A stretch of DNA of 64,000 bases from Methanobacteriota archaeon. GTDB lineage: Archaea > Halobacteriota > Methanomicrobia > Methanomicrobiales > Methanospirillaceae. Below the pieces are notes generated by a model. That model saw only the letters and a program-made list of their open reading frames with translations, was not told where the DNA came from and ran no database searches. The translations under genes were made by a program, and so were the position numbers. The stretch spans positions 57,795-121,794 of the forward strand of contig JAKPPB010000028.1 in assembly GCA_029547605.1 (NCBI GenBank), in the 5' to 3' direction. Positions 46,265 to 55,932 of the stretch are shown here, piece after piece; position 1 is the stretch's first letter, and each line of letters opens with the position of its first letter.

Positions 46265-49200
46265 CTATAATGCCCCCAGGTAATGGGAGAGCGGCTCGAT
46301 AGTGATGCGCTTTTTCTTTATGGCCTCGATTGCCATCGCCGCTGCACGGGCAGCCTGGATGGTGGTGATGTATGGGACACCGTAGTCCACGGCAACCCGC
46401 ATGATCTGGTAATGGTCCTGTCGCGACTGCTTGTCGGTGGGGGTGTTGATGATCATCCGTATCTCCCCTCTCCTCAGAAGGTCGATCACATTCGGGGAAC
46501 CTTCCTGGACTTTCCGCACCAGTTGTGCAGGAATGCCCGCTTCCGTGAGGTAATCGACGGTCCCGGAGGTCCCGTAGAGGTTCAGGCCGATCTCTTTGAG
46601 CTTTTTTGCGATCTGGACCACTTCGTCCTTCTGGTCTTTCGAGATGGAGATGAAGATGTTCCCCTCGACAGGGATGGTGTTGTCCGCAGAGATGCTGGCC
46701 TTGTAATACGCCCGCCCGAAGTCGTAGTCGATGCCCATCACTTCCCCTGTGCTCTTCATCTCGGGGCCGAGCACGGTGTCTACGCCTGGGAGCTTGTTGA
46801 AGGGGAGGAGAACCTCCTTGACCGCCACGTGGGAGTAAGTCCTCTCGCGGTATTTCATCTCCTTCAATTTCTTGCCAATCATGGTCTTTGCGGCAATCTT
46901 TGCAAGCGGGATCCCGGTTGCCTTCGAGACGAACGGGACCGTCCGGCTTGCCCTTGGGTTTGCCTCGAGCACGTATACCACGTCGTCTTTTACGGCGAAC
47001 TGGATATTCACAAGTCCCACCACGCCGAGCCCAAGTGCGATCTTTCGCGTGTAGTCCTTTACCCGGTCGAGGATGGATTGGGAGAGAGACTGGGTGGGGA
47101 TGACACATGCCGAGTCACCGCTGTGCACCCCTGCCTGCTCGATATGTTCCATGATTCCGCCGATGAGCACTTCATCCCCGTCGCACACGGCGTCCACGTC
47201 AAGTTCAATCGCATTCTGCAGGAAGGAATCGATCAGCACCGGGTGATGCCTGCTGACCCGCACTGCCTCCTTCATGTAGCCCTCAAGTTCTATCTCGTCG
47301 TGGACAATCTCCATGGCACGGCCACCGAGGACATACGAGGGACGGACGAGTATGGGGTACCCGATTTCCGCTGCCTTCATCCTTGCCTCCTCAAGCGAGT
47401 AGGCCGAGCTGTTCGGCGGGCTGGGTATCCCGAGCCGCCCAAGCAGGAGGCTGAACCGGTCGCGATCTTCGGCAATGTCCATTGAATCGGGAGATGTCCC
47501 AAGGATGCGGGTGGGAAGGTTGAGCCTTTTTAATTCATCGTTGAGCGGGACTGCCAGGTTTACCGCGTTCTGGCCTCCAAACTGGACCATCACACCCGTG
47601 TAATGGTCTTTTTTAATGATGTTCATCACATCCTCGAGGAGCATGGGCTCAAAGAAGAGGCGGTCAGAGGTGTCGAAGTCGGTCGAGACCGTTTCCGGGT
47701 TGTTATTGACGATGTGCACTTCCACGTTCTCCTCGCGGAGCGCCTTGACGGCATGAACAGTACAGTAGTCAAACTCGATACCCTGCCCGATGCGGATAGG
47801 CCCGGACCCGAGAATGAGCACCTTCCCCCTCTCTGTCCGGGGGATCTCGCACTCAGTGTCCCAGGTTGAATAGAAATAAGGAGTCCTGGCAGGGAACTCG
47901 GCGGCACACGTGTCCACGATCTTGTAGGTCGGATTACCCGCCATTGTTTCCACCTCTTCCACGGAGTACCCTGATTCCCTGGCAATCTCGGCGTCGGTGA
48001 ACCCAAACTTCTTTGCAAGTTGGATGGTCTCCTTTGTCGGGGCATCCCTGATCTTCTTCTCCGTGCTGACGAGATTCTGGATTTTTTCGAGGAAGAAAGG
48101 TGATATATTGGTGATCCTCGCGATCTCTTCGACGGAGAAACCGGCACGAACCGCATCAAAGAGTGTGGCGAACCGCTCGTCCGTGGGGCGGGAGAGGATC
48201 ATGCGGATCTCGTTTGGGTTCGTGTGTGGCTCCATGTCAGTGTCGATCGAACGCAGCGCCTTCTTGAACGCCTCCTCGACCGTCCGGCCTATCGCCATCA
48301 CCTCACCTGTGCTCTTCATCGCGGTGGTGAGGGTCCGGTCGGCGTTCTTGAACTTGTCGAACGGCCATCGAGGCACTTTCACGACGATATAGTCGATCGC
48401 CGGTTCAAATGATGCGGGTGTACAGCCGGTGACGCTGTTTGTGATCTCGTCAAGCCGAAGACCGATGGCAATCTTTGCAGCCACCCGGGCGATAGGGTAG
48501 CCGGTAGCCTTGGAGGCGAGTGCCGAAGACCGTGAGACCCTCGGGTTGACCTCGATCACCCGGTATTCGCCTTCCTTGTAGGCAAACTGGATATTGCAGC
48601 CCCCCTGGACATTGAGCGCACGGATGATCTTGATGGCTGCAGTGCGGAGCGTCTGGAATTCGTCATCGCGGAGAGTGAGGATCGGGGCAACCACCACGCT
48701 CTCGCCGGTGTGGATTCCCATCGGGTCCACGTTCTCCATCCCGCAGACGATGATGCAGGTGTCGCCTGCATCCCGCATCACCTCGAATTCGATCTCTTTC
48801 CACCCCACGACGGATTCTTCAACGAGCACCTGGTGAATGCGGGACCTTGAAAGGCCGATCTCGATGATACGGACAAGCTCTTCCCGGGTGTGGGCAATCC
48901 CTCCTCCTGATCCGCCGAGGGTGTATGCGGGCCGGATGATGGCAGGGAGCCCCACCGTCCGGAGAGCCTCATCGGCCTGGTCCATGCGGTTGAGGATCAT
49001 GCTCCTTGGGACAGGCTCCCCGATCTGCTCCATCAGGGCGCGGAACTTCTCGCGGTCCTCCCCCTGGTAAATCGCTTCGAGGGGAGTCCCGAGGATCTCC
49101 ACGCCTTTGAGCGCACCCCTCTCAGCGAGTTCTGCGGTCATGTTCAGCCCTGTCTGGCCCCCCATGCCCGAGAGAATCCCGTCAGGCCTCTCCTTCTCGA

Positions 49201-49432
49201 TGATCTTCTCGATGATCTCTGCCCTGATGGGCTCGATGTAGATCTCGTCGGCCATTTCCGGGTCGGTCTGGATGGTGGCGGGGTTCGAGTTTACCAGCAC
49301 CACCTTGACTCCCTCTTCCCGGAGGGCCCTGCATGCCTGCGAGCCGGAGAAGTCGAACTCAGCCGCCTGCCCGATCTGGATTGGCCCTGAGCCGATAAGC
49401 AGGACTTTCCTGATATGTGCCTTCTTCGGCAT
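46265..49432 (-). CDS. carB: Carbamoyl-phosphate synthase large subunit
   Basis: The synthetase subunit making carbamoyl phosphate for arginine and pyrimidines, 1055 residues, full length and unsplit (some archaea have two-part carB). Two homologous ATP-grasp halves are visible: the first with VLLIGSGPIQIGQAAEFDFSG and GGSGGGIAHTREEL, the second with VLILGSGPIRIGQGIEFDYCTVHA and RPSYVLGGRAMEIV from about residue 550. The C-terminal 140 residues are the MGS-type allosteric domain. The ATG shares its A with the carA stop (TGATG), coupling synthesis of the two subunits. Confidence 0.98.
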   Translation of the reverse strand: MPKKAHIRKVLLIGSGPIQIGQAAEFDFSGSQACRALREEGVKVVLVNSNPATIQTDPEMADEIYIEPIRAEIIEKIIEKERPDGILSGMGGQTGLNMTAELAERGALKGVEILGTPLEAIYQGEDREKFRALMEQIGEPVPRSMILNRMDQADEALRTVGLPAIIRPAYTLGGSGGGIAHTREELVRIIEIGLSRSRIHQVLVEESVVGWKEIEFEVMRDAGDTCIIVCGMENVDPMGIHTGESVVVAPILTLRDDEFQTLRTAAIKIIRALNVQGGCNIQFAYKEGEYRVIEVNPRVSRSSALASKATGYPIARVAAKIAIGLRLDEITNSVTGCTPASFEPAIDYIVVKVPRWPFDKFKNADRTLTTAMKSTGEVMAIGRTVEEAFKKALRSIDTDMEPHTNPNEIRMILSRPTDERFATLFDAVRAGFSVEEIARITNISPFFLEKIQNLVSTEKKIRDAPTKETIQLAKKFGFTDAEIARESGYSVEEVETMAGNPTYKIVDTCAAEFPARTPYFYSTWDTECEIPRTERGKVLILGSGPIRIGQGIEFDYCTVHAVKALREENVEVHIVNNNPETVSTDFDTSDRLFFEPMLLEDVMNIIKKDHYTGVMVQFGGQNAVNLAVPLNDELKRLNLPTRILGTSPDSMDIAEDRDRFSLLLGRLGIPSPPNSSAYSLEEARMKAAEIGYPILVRPSYVLGGRAMEIVHDEIELEGYMKEAVRVSRHHPVLIDSFLQNAIELDVDAVCDGDEVLIGGIMEHIEQAGVHSGDSACVIPTQSLSQSILDRVKDYTRKIALGLGVVGLVNIQFAVKDDVVYVLEANPRASRTVPFVSKATGIPLAKIAAKTMIGKKLKEMKYRERTYSHVAVKEVLLPFNKLPGVDTVLGPEMKSTGEVMGIDYDFGRAYYKASISADNTIPVEGNIFISISKDQKDEVVQIAKKLKEIGLNLYGTSGTVDYLTEAGIPAQLVRKVQEGSPNVIDLLRRGEIRMIINTPTDKQSRQDHYQIMRVAVDYGVPYITTIQAARAAAMAIEAIKKKRITIEPLSHYLGAL

Positions 49433-50496
49433 CAGGCGAGCCTCCTGAACATGGTGTCAAAGAATGGTATCTCCGTATCCCGCGGGCCGCCGTGGGCCTC
49501 GGGATGGAACTGGACGCAGGTGATCTCAAGATAGGGGTCTTCGAACCCTTCCAGGGTTCCGTCGTTTACATTTGAGTACAGGACATTTGCCCCTTCGGGC
49601 AGTGTGTCGCTATCGACGGCGAATCCGTGGTTCTGGGTCGTGATGTAGATGCTCCCGTCTTTGTAACGTACAGGCTGGTTGGTACCGCGGTGCCCGAATT
49701 TCATCTTGTAGGTCTTTCCGCCGAGCCCGAGTCCGCAGATCTGGTTACCCATGCATATGCCAAAGATCGGGAGGGTTCCGGCGAGTTCTTTTACGCACCG
49801 GATGGCATCGGTGGCATGCACGGGATCTCCGGGGCCATTGCTGATGAAGAGGGCATCAGGGTGGCATGCCATGATCTCGTCGGGCTGGACGTGATAGGGG
49901 AAGATGTGGAGGTCTGCATCGCGGTGCCTTAAGCTGATGATCATATTCTTTTTTATTCCGAGGTCAATGACGGCAATCCTCCTCCCCTGCCCGGGAATGT
50001 GATAAGGCTCCTTGCACGAGACGGCGGGAATGAGGTCTGCATCGGATATTGGCTTTGCCCTCCGGGCAAGCTCGACAGCGCGATCCGGGTCTTCATCCCC
50101 CACGACAAGCGCAGCCCGGAGCGTTCCCTCTACCCTCGTCTTTATGGTCAGCATTCGGGTATCCACGCCTTGGATTCCCAGGAGGCCGTTCTCTTCGAAA
50201 TAATCTGTGAATGCGGGTCTCGTCTCGGGGGTAGGACAGATCTCGCGTGCAACACAACCGAGGGTCCAGACTCTCGGGGCCTGGAAGTTCATCCTGTCCA
50301 CGCCGTAATTTCCAATTGTCGGAAAGGTGAACATGAGAATCTGCCCGAAATAGCTGGGATCGGTGAGGGCCTCCATGAACCCACCCATCTGGGTGGAAAA
50401 TACCAGCTCGCCAGCGCATTCCCCCTCGGCACCGAACCCTTCTCCTGTCACACAGGTGCCGTCTTCTAGACCCAGGACCGCCTTCATGATTTCCAT
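49432..50496 (-). CDS. carA: Carbamoyl-phosphate synthase small (glutaminase) subunit
   Basis: The glutamine amidotransferase subunit, 354 residues. N-terminal interaction domain GLEDGTCVTGEGFGAEGECAGELVF, then a class I amidotransferase domain with the nucleophile Cys in PIFGICMGNQICGLGLGG near residue 243 and the His/Glu pair in CVQFHPEAHGGP near 335. The ATG at 50496 lies only about 24 bases from a TATA box, so the transcript is probably leaderless; ATG 50487 (MKAVLGLEDG) is the alternative. Divergent from the arginine decarboxylase gene. Confidence 0.97.
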   Translation of the reverse strand: MEIMKAVLGLEDGTCVTGEGFGAEGECAGELVFSTQMGGFMEALTDPSYFGQILMFTFPTIGNYGVDRMNFQAPRVWTLGCVAREICPTPETRPAFTDYFEENGLLGIQGVDTRMLTIKTRVEGTLRAALVVGDEDPDRAVELARRAKPISDADLIPAVSCKEPYHIPGQGRRIAVIDLGIKKNMIISLRHRDADLHIFPYHVQPDEIMACHPDALFISNGPGDPVHATDAIRCVKELAGTLPIFGICMGNQICGLGLGGKTYKMKFGHRGTNQPVRYKDGSIYITTQNHGFAVDSDTLPEGANVLYSNVNDGTLEGFEDPYLEITCVQFHPEAHGGPRDTEIPFFDTMFRRLA

Positions 50497-50514
50497 ATAT
50501 GGTGTGCCGGGGAA

Positions 50515-50525
50515 GTTTTAATAGG
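50515..50525 (-). promoter_or_regulatory. TATA box of carAB
   Basis: CCTATTAAAAC on the minus strand, centred about 24 bases before the carA ATG, predicting a leaderless mRNA. Confidence 0.5.
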
Positions 50526-50714
50526 TGTCGGGGTGTCGAAAAAAGCCTTGATTTGGATAAATCCGGCTCTTGTATTTCTGAAAATGAACCTGCGTTGGTG
50601 CGCCGATAAGTGTCTGGCAAAGAGTGATCGAGATAACCTGATCTCTCAAGGCAGGAGAAATCGTAGTAAAAAAAGGAATGAAGGGTTCTAAAATGTTATT
50701 TCTTGAAAATAAAA

Positions 50715-50723
50715 AGTTTAAAG
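50715..50723 (+). promoter_or_regulatory. TATA box of pdaD
   Basis: AGTTTAAAG, centred 31 bases ahead of the ATG at 50750, predicting a leader of at most a few bases. Confidence 0.5.
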
Positions 50724-50732
50724 AGTTAAAAA

Positions 50733-50749
50733 ATACCAGATCTTGGTAT
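50733..50749. promoter_or_regulatory. Palindromic operator candidate abutting the pdaD start codon
   Basis: ATACCA-GATCT-TGGTAT, 6+5+6, ends at the base before the ATG and covers the predicted transcription start. A regulator bound here would block initiation. Confidence 0.45.
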
Positions 50750-51304
50750 ATGGTGGTCCCGAGCCGGATATTCTTTACCAAGGGGGTGGGTGTTCATAAA
50801 GACCGTCTCGCCTCTTTTGAGCTTGCGCTCCGGAAGGCAGGAATCGAGAAGTTCAACCTTGTCTATGTCTCCAGTATCTTTCCCCCGAACTGTAAAATGG
50901 TCTCTGTTGAGGAGGGAACAAAGATGCTGGAGCCGGGTGAGATTACATACTGTGTCATGGCCAAGAACGATACGAATGAGCCTAACCGGTTGATTTCAGC
51001 GGCAATAGGGCTTGCGTTACCCAAGGAAGCCAAGGAGTACGGGTATCTCTCAGAGCACCATGCCTACGGTGAGACGGCAGAAAAGACAGGAGATTACGCC
51101 GAAGACCTGGCAGCGACCATGCTCGCCACCACCCTTGGAATAGAATTCGATATCAACCAGGCCTGGCAGGAGCGGGAGCAGATCTATAAGGCCAGCGGGA
51201 AGATCATCAGGACGACGCAGGTCTGCCAGTCTGCACAGGGCGACAAGAATGGCATGTGGACCACGGTGATTGCGGCCGCCGTCTTTGTGACCAATCGCAC
51301 CTAG
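50750..51304 (+). CDS. pdaD: Pyruvoyl-dependent arginine decarboxylase
   Basis: Converts arginine to agmatine, used in archaea for polyamines and for agmatidine in tRNA-Ile. The 184-residue proenzyme has the self-cleavage site VSSIFPP, with Ser41-Ser42, so Ser42 becomes the pyruvoyl group of the alpha chain. The conserved [17 protein letters not shown] and the active-site Glu region follow. The ATG at 50750 gives the family start; the frame is open to 50678 but that extension is Lys-rich and lies over the promoter. The stop codon overlaps the cheD stop within the sequence CTAG. Confidence 0.95.
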   Translation: MVVPSRIFFTKGVGVHKDRLASFELALRKAGIEKFNLVYVSSIFPPNCKMVSVEEGTKMLEPGEITYCVMAKNDTNEPNRLISAAIGLALPKEAKEYGYLSEHHAYGETAEKTGDYAEDLAATMLATTLGIEFDINQAWQEREQIYKASGKIIRTTQVCQSAQGDKNGMWTTVIAAAVFVTNRT

Positions 51305-51783
51305 ATTATTTTTTTCGTCCCGTCCGCAGTTTTAATGCTGACTTTTCCATTCTCCGCAGGATTATAGACAATAGTCCTTCCTACGATTCCGCCGACGTCT
51401 TCTGCAACAATGGGGATGTTGAGTTCCTTCAGATGGAATTTGATCGCCTCTACGTTCCTCTCACCAATGTTCAGGTTGCCTGAAAACGTCTGGAACATCG
51501 ATGCGCCTCCGCAGATCTTTGCCGCGAGGGAAGATGACCTGCACCCAAGCATGTTCAACTCTTTTACAAGAAATTTGACCGCGGTGTCGGCATACTTTGC
51601 CGGTCGCTCGCTCCTTCCCTGCGAATCCGGGAGCATAATATGAGCGAGGGCACCCAGGGGTTTATCTTTGTCGTATATCACAAGCCCTATGCATGATCCA
51701 AGGCCAATCGACGACATCGGATTCCTGCCTGCGTAGAACTCCCCAATCCCTACGATCACGGTTGGTTCTTCTGGGCCTGGCAT
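51301..51783 (-). CDS. cheD: Chemoreceptor glutamine deamidase CheD
   Basis: Deamidates glutamines of chemoreceptors and, with CheC, forms part of an adaptation circuit. About 160 residues; the catalytic pair is visible as the Cys of [12 protein letters not shown] near residue 32 and the His of [12 protein letters not shown] near 49. It is the last gene of the che operon, 17 bases after cheC. Its target receptors are not encoded in the window. Confidence 0.95.
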   Translation of the reverse strand: MPGPEEPTVIVGIGEFYAGRNPMSSIGLGSCIGLVIYDKDKPLGALAHIMLPDSQGRSERPAKYADTAVKFLVKELNMLGCRSSSLAAKICGGASMFQTFSGNLNIGERNVEAIKFHLKELNIPIVAEDVGGIVGRTIVYNPAENGKVSIKTADGTKKII

Positions 51784-51800
51784 TTTTCGTTCCTGGTCCC

Positions 51801-52406
51801 TTATTTCATCAGGTTCTCAAGCATTGAGAGTATCTCATCGAGCATGGGCTTGTTGGGGAGCAGGAAGAGGTTGCTTGAGATCTTATGCTGGTCGCTCCGG
51901 AGCTCCGTACGGAAGATCACGACCTGGTCAATGTCGGAAAATTGCTGCATTGCCAGGATGGTCTGGAATGCCGCGTGCGGCATGTCGATGATCATCGACG
52001 GTGGGGAGGGAAGCATGATGATAGAGAGAAGGGTCGCAGTGGCATCAAGAAAAGCAGACACCATGATGTTCCCGATCTCAAGGAGTGCGCTCTCGTCCAT
52101 CTCGGTGAGGTCCCGCTCGAGTTCGGTCATCCCGAGCATGGCATTGGTAAGCCTGATCACCGAGTTCTTTGGGATGTGCAAAAGGACGTACCCCCCACCC
52201 GAGACCTCGCCGGTGATCTGGAAGATAACAAGTGCCGAGAGTTCATCCCCGACGTGTTCGTGGATCTTCGAGATGTCGACCACGCTGATCTCGGGGACCT
52301 CCATCTCGATATTCGACATCAGCATGGTGGAAAGGGTGGTTGCCGCATGTGCGGCGCCAATGTTCCCGAGTTCACGCAGTGCATCTCGTTGCTGGCTGTT
52401 AAGCAT
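51801..52406 (-). CDS. cheC: CheY-P phosphatase CheC
   Basis: Removes the phosphate from CheY-P, most strongly when bound to CheD in the bacterial system. 201 residues with two copies of the CheC/FliY signature helix: [20 protein letters not shown] near residue 11 and [18 protein letters not shown] near 107, each with the Glu and Asn (E...N) that attack the phosphate; the first copy has the E-L-G-N-I-G form. Lies between cheA and cheD with short gaps. Confidence 0.95.
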   Translation of the reverse strand: MLNSQQRDALRELGNIGAAHAATTLSTMLMSNIEMEVPEISVVDISKIHEHVGDELSALVIFQITGEVSGGGYVLLHIPKNSVIRLTNAMLGMTELERDLTEMDESALLEIGNIMVSAFLDATATLLSIIMLPSPPSMIIDMPHAAFQTILAMQQFSDIDQVVIFRTELRSDQHKISSNLFLLPNKPMLDEILSMLENLMK

Positions 52407-52410
52407 TTTT

Positions 52411-54396
52411 TCAGGTCTCCTTGATTAGTGCATTCACGTCGAGAACCGGCACCACCTCGCCATCACCGGGAATCGTGACGCCGGACACTCCACGGCAGGA
52501 CCCCATTACGGTGGAAAGCGGTTTGATTACTACCTCCTGCTGGCCCTCGATGAGGTCAACGGCAATGCTCCGCTTCCTGTTCTGGTGCTGCAGCACCACC
52601 AGGATGTCAGTCCGATCCGAACGGCCGAACATGTCATCGAGCCTGTCAAGAGGCAGTACTTCGTTCCTGAGGAGGATGGTCTCGTGCCCGCCTATCGTGT
52701 GGATGTACTCCTGCTCCAGGCTTGCGACCTCCACTACGTTGTGGACGGGAATCGCGCACCTCCTTCCATTGATCCTGACCATCATCACCGTGAAGATTGC
52801 CATGGTGGGGGGAAGGAGGAGCTCGAACCTTGATCCCTTGCCCTCGGTAGACTCGACTTTTATGGTCCCCTTCAGGGACTCTAGGGTGGTACGGACGACG
52901 TCGAGGCCCACACCCCTTCCGCTGATGTCGGTGATGGATTCAGCGGTGGAGAACCCCGGGCGGAACAGGAAGTCGATGGTCTCTTCCCGGGAGAGGACTT
53001 GCGCCTCGGCCTCTGAGATCAGTCCCCGTTCTATTGCCTTTTGCTTCACCTTTTCTGCACTGATTCCCTTCCCGTCATCCTCGATGGTGATGATCACGTT
53101 ATCCCTGTCTCTTCGCGCTGACAGGCGAAGAGTCCCCTTCCTGGCCTTTCCTGCAGCCTCACGGACCTCCGGTCTCTCGATCCCGTGATCAATGGCATTC
53201 CTTATCAGGTGGAGGAGGGGATCGTTCAGCCCATCCATGACACTCCGGTCAAGCTCGGTATCCCCTCCCTCGATGATGAACTCGACCTCTTTACCCTCCC
53301 GGTTGGCGATATCGCGGACCGTCCTTGGAAACCGGTTGAAGATATGGTTGAGCGGGATCATCCTGATGTTCATCATCAGGTTCTGAAGGTCGGAGACAGA
53401 GCGACCTATCATGTTGAGGGTCTCGTCGAGGTCCTTCATCTGGTGCTCGCGGGCGATCTCGGTGATTCGCCCGCGGTTTATCACCAGGTCCTCGACGAGG
53501 TTCATCATGACATCGAGCCGGCTGATGTCGACGCGGATATTCTTGACCTCCCTCCCCTTCTCAACTCTTTCTGCTCTCTGCGAGGGTCTCCTCTCGTCCT
53601 CCTTCGGTGCCGTGGGTTCGGCGGCCTTCCTGATGACTGCAGGAGCGGAGGCAGGGCTCTGCAGGTCTTCAACGACAGCCTCTTTTATATCGGAAGAGGA
53701 CGTGACGGTTTTTATAGCATCGATCCCTGCATCGCTTGCCAGCTCGACTGTAAAACGGCCGTCGAATTCACCATCTTCGACAATTGAACGGTCAGGCGTG
53801 ACTTTCTCCAGTCTCCCAAGTTCTTCGAGGTTCTGCAGGATAATCATTGCACGGAGGTTCCGGTTATCGCACTGGTCACTCATGCAGAGCGTGATGCAAT
53901 AACGGTTCAGCGCCTGTTTCTCTTCTCCGGTGGTCGACAACTCTTCTCGAGATTCGCTGTCGCCTGGTTCATATGAGGCTCGTTCGGCACCCGTATCCGG
54001 CACGACCCCTGCTTTTCGTCCGATCCACTTCTTCAGGCCATCGACCAGCTCATCGAGGTCTTCTGGGACGCCCGGGCCTCCGGCCTCGATATCATCGAGT
54101 ATTGTCTCCATCATGTCTGATGCACAGAGAAGTGTATCCATCAGGGAGTGGGTGACGACCATGTTTCCGTTCCGTATCTCCTGGAAGATATCCTCCATTG
54201 CATGGCAGAGCCGTTCCATGCCCTTGAAGTCCATTGATGCCGACATGCCCTTCAGGGAGTGGGCAGAACGGAAGATCTCCGCGATCGCCTCGTCGGAGGC
54301 CTCGCTCTCCAGCACCAGGAGGTTCTTCACGATATTCTCGTGGTTCTCACGTGATTCAGCAATGAAAAGTGACCTGTATGCATCAAGTTCAGACAT
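52411..54396 (-). CDS. cheA: Chemotaxis histidine kinase CheA
   Basis: The central kinase of the chemotaxis complex, 661 residues. Domains in order: HPt with the phosphorylated His46 in IFRSAHSLKGMSAS; a CheY-binding region around residues 160-245; the dimerisation domain near 290-350 (VEDLVINRGRITEIARE); the HATPase with N box HLIRNAIDHGIERPE and glycine boxes DDGKGIS and GRGVGLDVVR; and the C-terminal CheW-like domain from about 535 (RCAIPVHNVVEV). Fifteen to twenty bases or fewer separate it from cheB and cheC, so the block is one transcript. cheW and receptor genes lie elsewhere. Confidence 0.97.
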   Translation of the reverse strand: MSELDAYRSLFIAESRENHENIVKNLLVLESEASDEAIAEIFRSAHSLKGMSASMDFKGMERLCHAMEDIFQEIRNGNMVVTHSLMDTLLCASDMMETILDDIEAGGPGVPEDLDELVDGLKKWIGRKAGVVPDTGAERASYEPGDSESREELSTTGEEKQALNRYCITLCMSDQCDNRNLRAMIILQNLEELGRLEKVTPDRSIVEDGEFDGRFTVELASDAGIDAIKTVTSSSDIKEAVVEDLQSPASAPAVIRKAAEPTAPKEDERRPSQRAERVEKGREVKNIRVDISRLDVMMNLVEDLVINRGRITEIAREHQMKDLDETLNMIGRSVSDLQNLMMNIRMIPLNHIFNRFPRTVRDIANREGKEVEFIIEGGDTELDRSVMDGLNDPLLHLIRNAIDHGIERPEVREAAGKARKGTLRLSARRDRDNVIITIEDDGKGISAEKVKQKAIERGLISEAEAQVLSREETIDFLFRPGFSTAESITDISGRGVGLDVVRTTLESLKGTIKVESTEGKGSRFELLLPPTMAIFTVMMVRINGRRCAIPVHNVVEVASLEQEYIHTIGGHETILLRNEVLPLDRLDDMFGRSDRTDILVVLQHQNRKRSIAVDLIEGQQEVVIKPLSTVMGSCRGVSGVTIPGDGEVVPVLDVNALIKET

Positions 54397-54398
54397 GT

Positions 54399-55427
54399 TC
54401 AGTTCGCCATCCCCGCCACAAGTCGTGCGATCTCATCCCCAATCTTCTCGAGAGGGAGTACTTGCTCCACACAGTTCTTCGAGAGTGCGGAACGTGCCAT
54501 CCCGTACACGAGACAGTCCTCCTCGCGGCAGACCATCGTCCGGCCTCCATGTTCACGCACCACCGCCATCCCATCACCCCCATCGTTCCCCATTCCGGAA
54601 AGGATCACCGAAACGACTCTCTCGCCAAAGACGCTCGCTGCCGAGATGAATGTTTTGTCGACGGCAGGACGGACGCTGTGGACAGGGGGAGACTGCGAGT
54701 GGACTATCCTCCCGCCCTTCTCACCCCCGTCCGTAAGGAGAGCAGAGATAAGGGAATGGTACCCTGCCCTGGAGATATAGATGCTCCCCTGGTTGAGCAC
54801 ATCGCCGTTTTCTGTTTCCTTGACAGGCATTGGCGATATCCGGTTCAGGCGGGTCGCGAGGGATGCAGTGAAGCCCCCTTCAGGCATGTGCTGGGTCACC
54901 ACCATGGCCGCGGGAATCCCGGACTTGAAGGAGGAGATGAGGATATCGAGCATGGGGGGTCCTCCCGCTGATGCGCCAACCACGACAATCCTGTCCGCAA
55001 GGCGGGTCTTTCTGGTATCTGGGCGGTCGACATATGCGATGTTGACGAGGTTATGGATCTTCTCGAGGAGTTCGCGCTCGATGCCCTTGATCGCATGCAT
55101 GTCTTTTGGTTTGGGCATGAAATCGTCTGCCCCGAGCAGCATGGCTTTCCGTGTCATCTCTGCACCCTCAGATGTGAGGGAAGAGAGCATCATGACCCGT
55201 GGAAAGTTCTTGTATTGTGACCTGCTCTTCAACACTTCGAGCCCGTTCATCCTGGGCATCTCGATATCGAGGGTGACGACGTCAGGCATGTGCTCGGATA
55301 TCTTCTTGAGTGCGTCCACCCCGTCTACCGCGGTAGCAACTACCTCGATATTGGGATCCTTCTCAAGCATGTCCCTGATCATGGTTCGCATGAAGAGGGA
55401 GTCATCAACCACGAGAACCCTGATCAT
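54399..55427 (-). CDS. cheB: Chemotaxis response regulator protein-glutamate methylesterase CheB
   Basis: Methylesterase that resets receptor methylation when phosphorylated by CheA, 342 residues. The N-terminal receiver has the acceptor Asp in VVTLDIEMPRMNGLEVL near residue 56. The C-terminal esterase has the catalytic Ser in VVGASAGGPPML near 163, His in TQHMPEGFTAS-like TQHMPEGGF near 192, and Asp in LSGMGNDGGDGM near 287. The partner methyltransferase cheR is not in the window. Two bases separate it from cheA. Confidence 0.97.
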   Translation of the reverse strand: MIRVLVVDDSLFMRTMIRDMLEKDPNIEVVATAVDGVDALKKISEHMPDVVTLDIEMPRMNGLEVLKSRSQYKNFPRVMMLSSLTSEGAEMTRKAMLLGADDFMPKPKDMHAIKGIERELLEKIHNLVNIAYVDRPDTRKTRLADRIVVVGASAGGPPMLDILISSFKSGIPAAMVVTQHMPEGGFTASLATRLNRISPMPVKETENGDVLNQGSIYISRAGYHSLISALLTDGGEKGGRIVHSQSPPVHSVRPAVDKTFISAASVFGERVVSVILSGMGNDGGDGMAVVREHGGRTMVCREEDCLVYGMARSALSKNCVEQVLPLEKIGDEIARLVAGMAN

Positions 55428-55431
55428 CTTC

Positions 55432-55794
55432 TCATGAACCGAGCACGTTCTTGATCTCTTCCAGGACTTTGGGGGCCTGGAATGGTTTCACGATATACCC
55501 CTTTGCACCTGTCTTGATCGCCAGCTTCACCATCTGTTCCTGCCCCACCGCCGTGCACATCACTACCTTCGCGTTAGGGTCGAAACTCTTGATCCCCTTC
55601 AGGGCCTCGATCCCATTGACCTTGGGCATCACGACATCCATCGTCACCAGGTCTGGCTTAAGCTCCTGATATTTTGCGATGGCCTCGTCCCCGTCACCTG
55701 CTTCTCCTACGATATCATGGCCGCCCGAGAAGAGGATATTCTTGAGAAGAGTACGCATAAAGAGGGTATCATCCACTATCAGAATTCTCCCCAT
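55432..55794 (-). CDS. cheY: Chemotaxis response regulator CheY
   Basis: Single-domain receiver of 120 residues that carries the signal from CheA to the archaellum. The acidic pocket is in ILIVDDTLFMR, the phosphorylated Asp in LVTMDVVMPKVNG near residue 54, the Thr/Ser in VVMCTAVG near 82 and the Lys in KGYIVKPF near 104. In archaea CheY contacts CheF, encoded just upstream. ATG 55794 is preferred to a GTG at 55803; both lie close behind a TATA box, so the leader is very short. Confidence 0.96.
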   Translation of the reverse strand: MGRILIVDDTLFMRTLLKNILFSGGHDIVGEAGDGDEAIAKYQELKPDLVTMDVVMPKVNGIEALKGIKSFDPNAKVVMCTAVGQEQMVKLAIKTGAKGYIVKPFQAPKVLEEIKNVLGS

Positions 55795-55823
55795 ATCTAT
55801 CACTATATAGGTAAATGCGAAGA

Positions 55824-55833
55824 ATTTAAATAG
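55824..55833 (-). promoter_or_regulatory. TATA box of the cheYBACD operon
   Basis: CTATTTAAAT on the minus strand, about 34 bases ahead of the cheY ATG. It shows that the che genes can be transcribed separately from the fla genes upstream. Confidence 0.55.
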
Positions 55834-55932
55834 TTAATCGTATAGGTTACACCTCGAAGAGCTATGTGGTATGAAAAAACCCTGCCCTTTGCCTTGCGAA
55901 TATCTTCGCCGTGATGAGAACAAAGACAATTT

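Noticed and set aside
46206..46302. Plus-strand frame containing a protein-like GDFHASEEEKEVYEERM stretch between argG and carB
   Set aside because: Too short, no start with ribosome site, and it runs antisense into the end of carB; the purine-rich run is more likely the pyrimidine-rich 3' trailer of carB.
46283..47485. Plus-strand open frame of 400 codons antisense to carB
   Set aside because: No recognisable domain; carB is complete and certain.
50678..50749. Upstream extension of pdaD by 24 codons
   Set aside because: Lys-rich, lies over the TATA box and palindrome; family members start at MVVPSRIFF.
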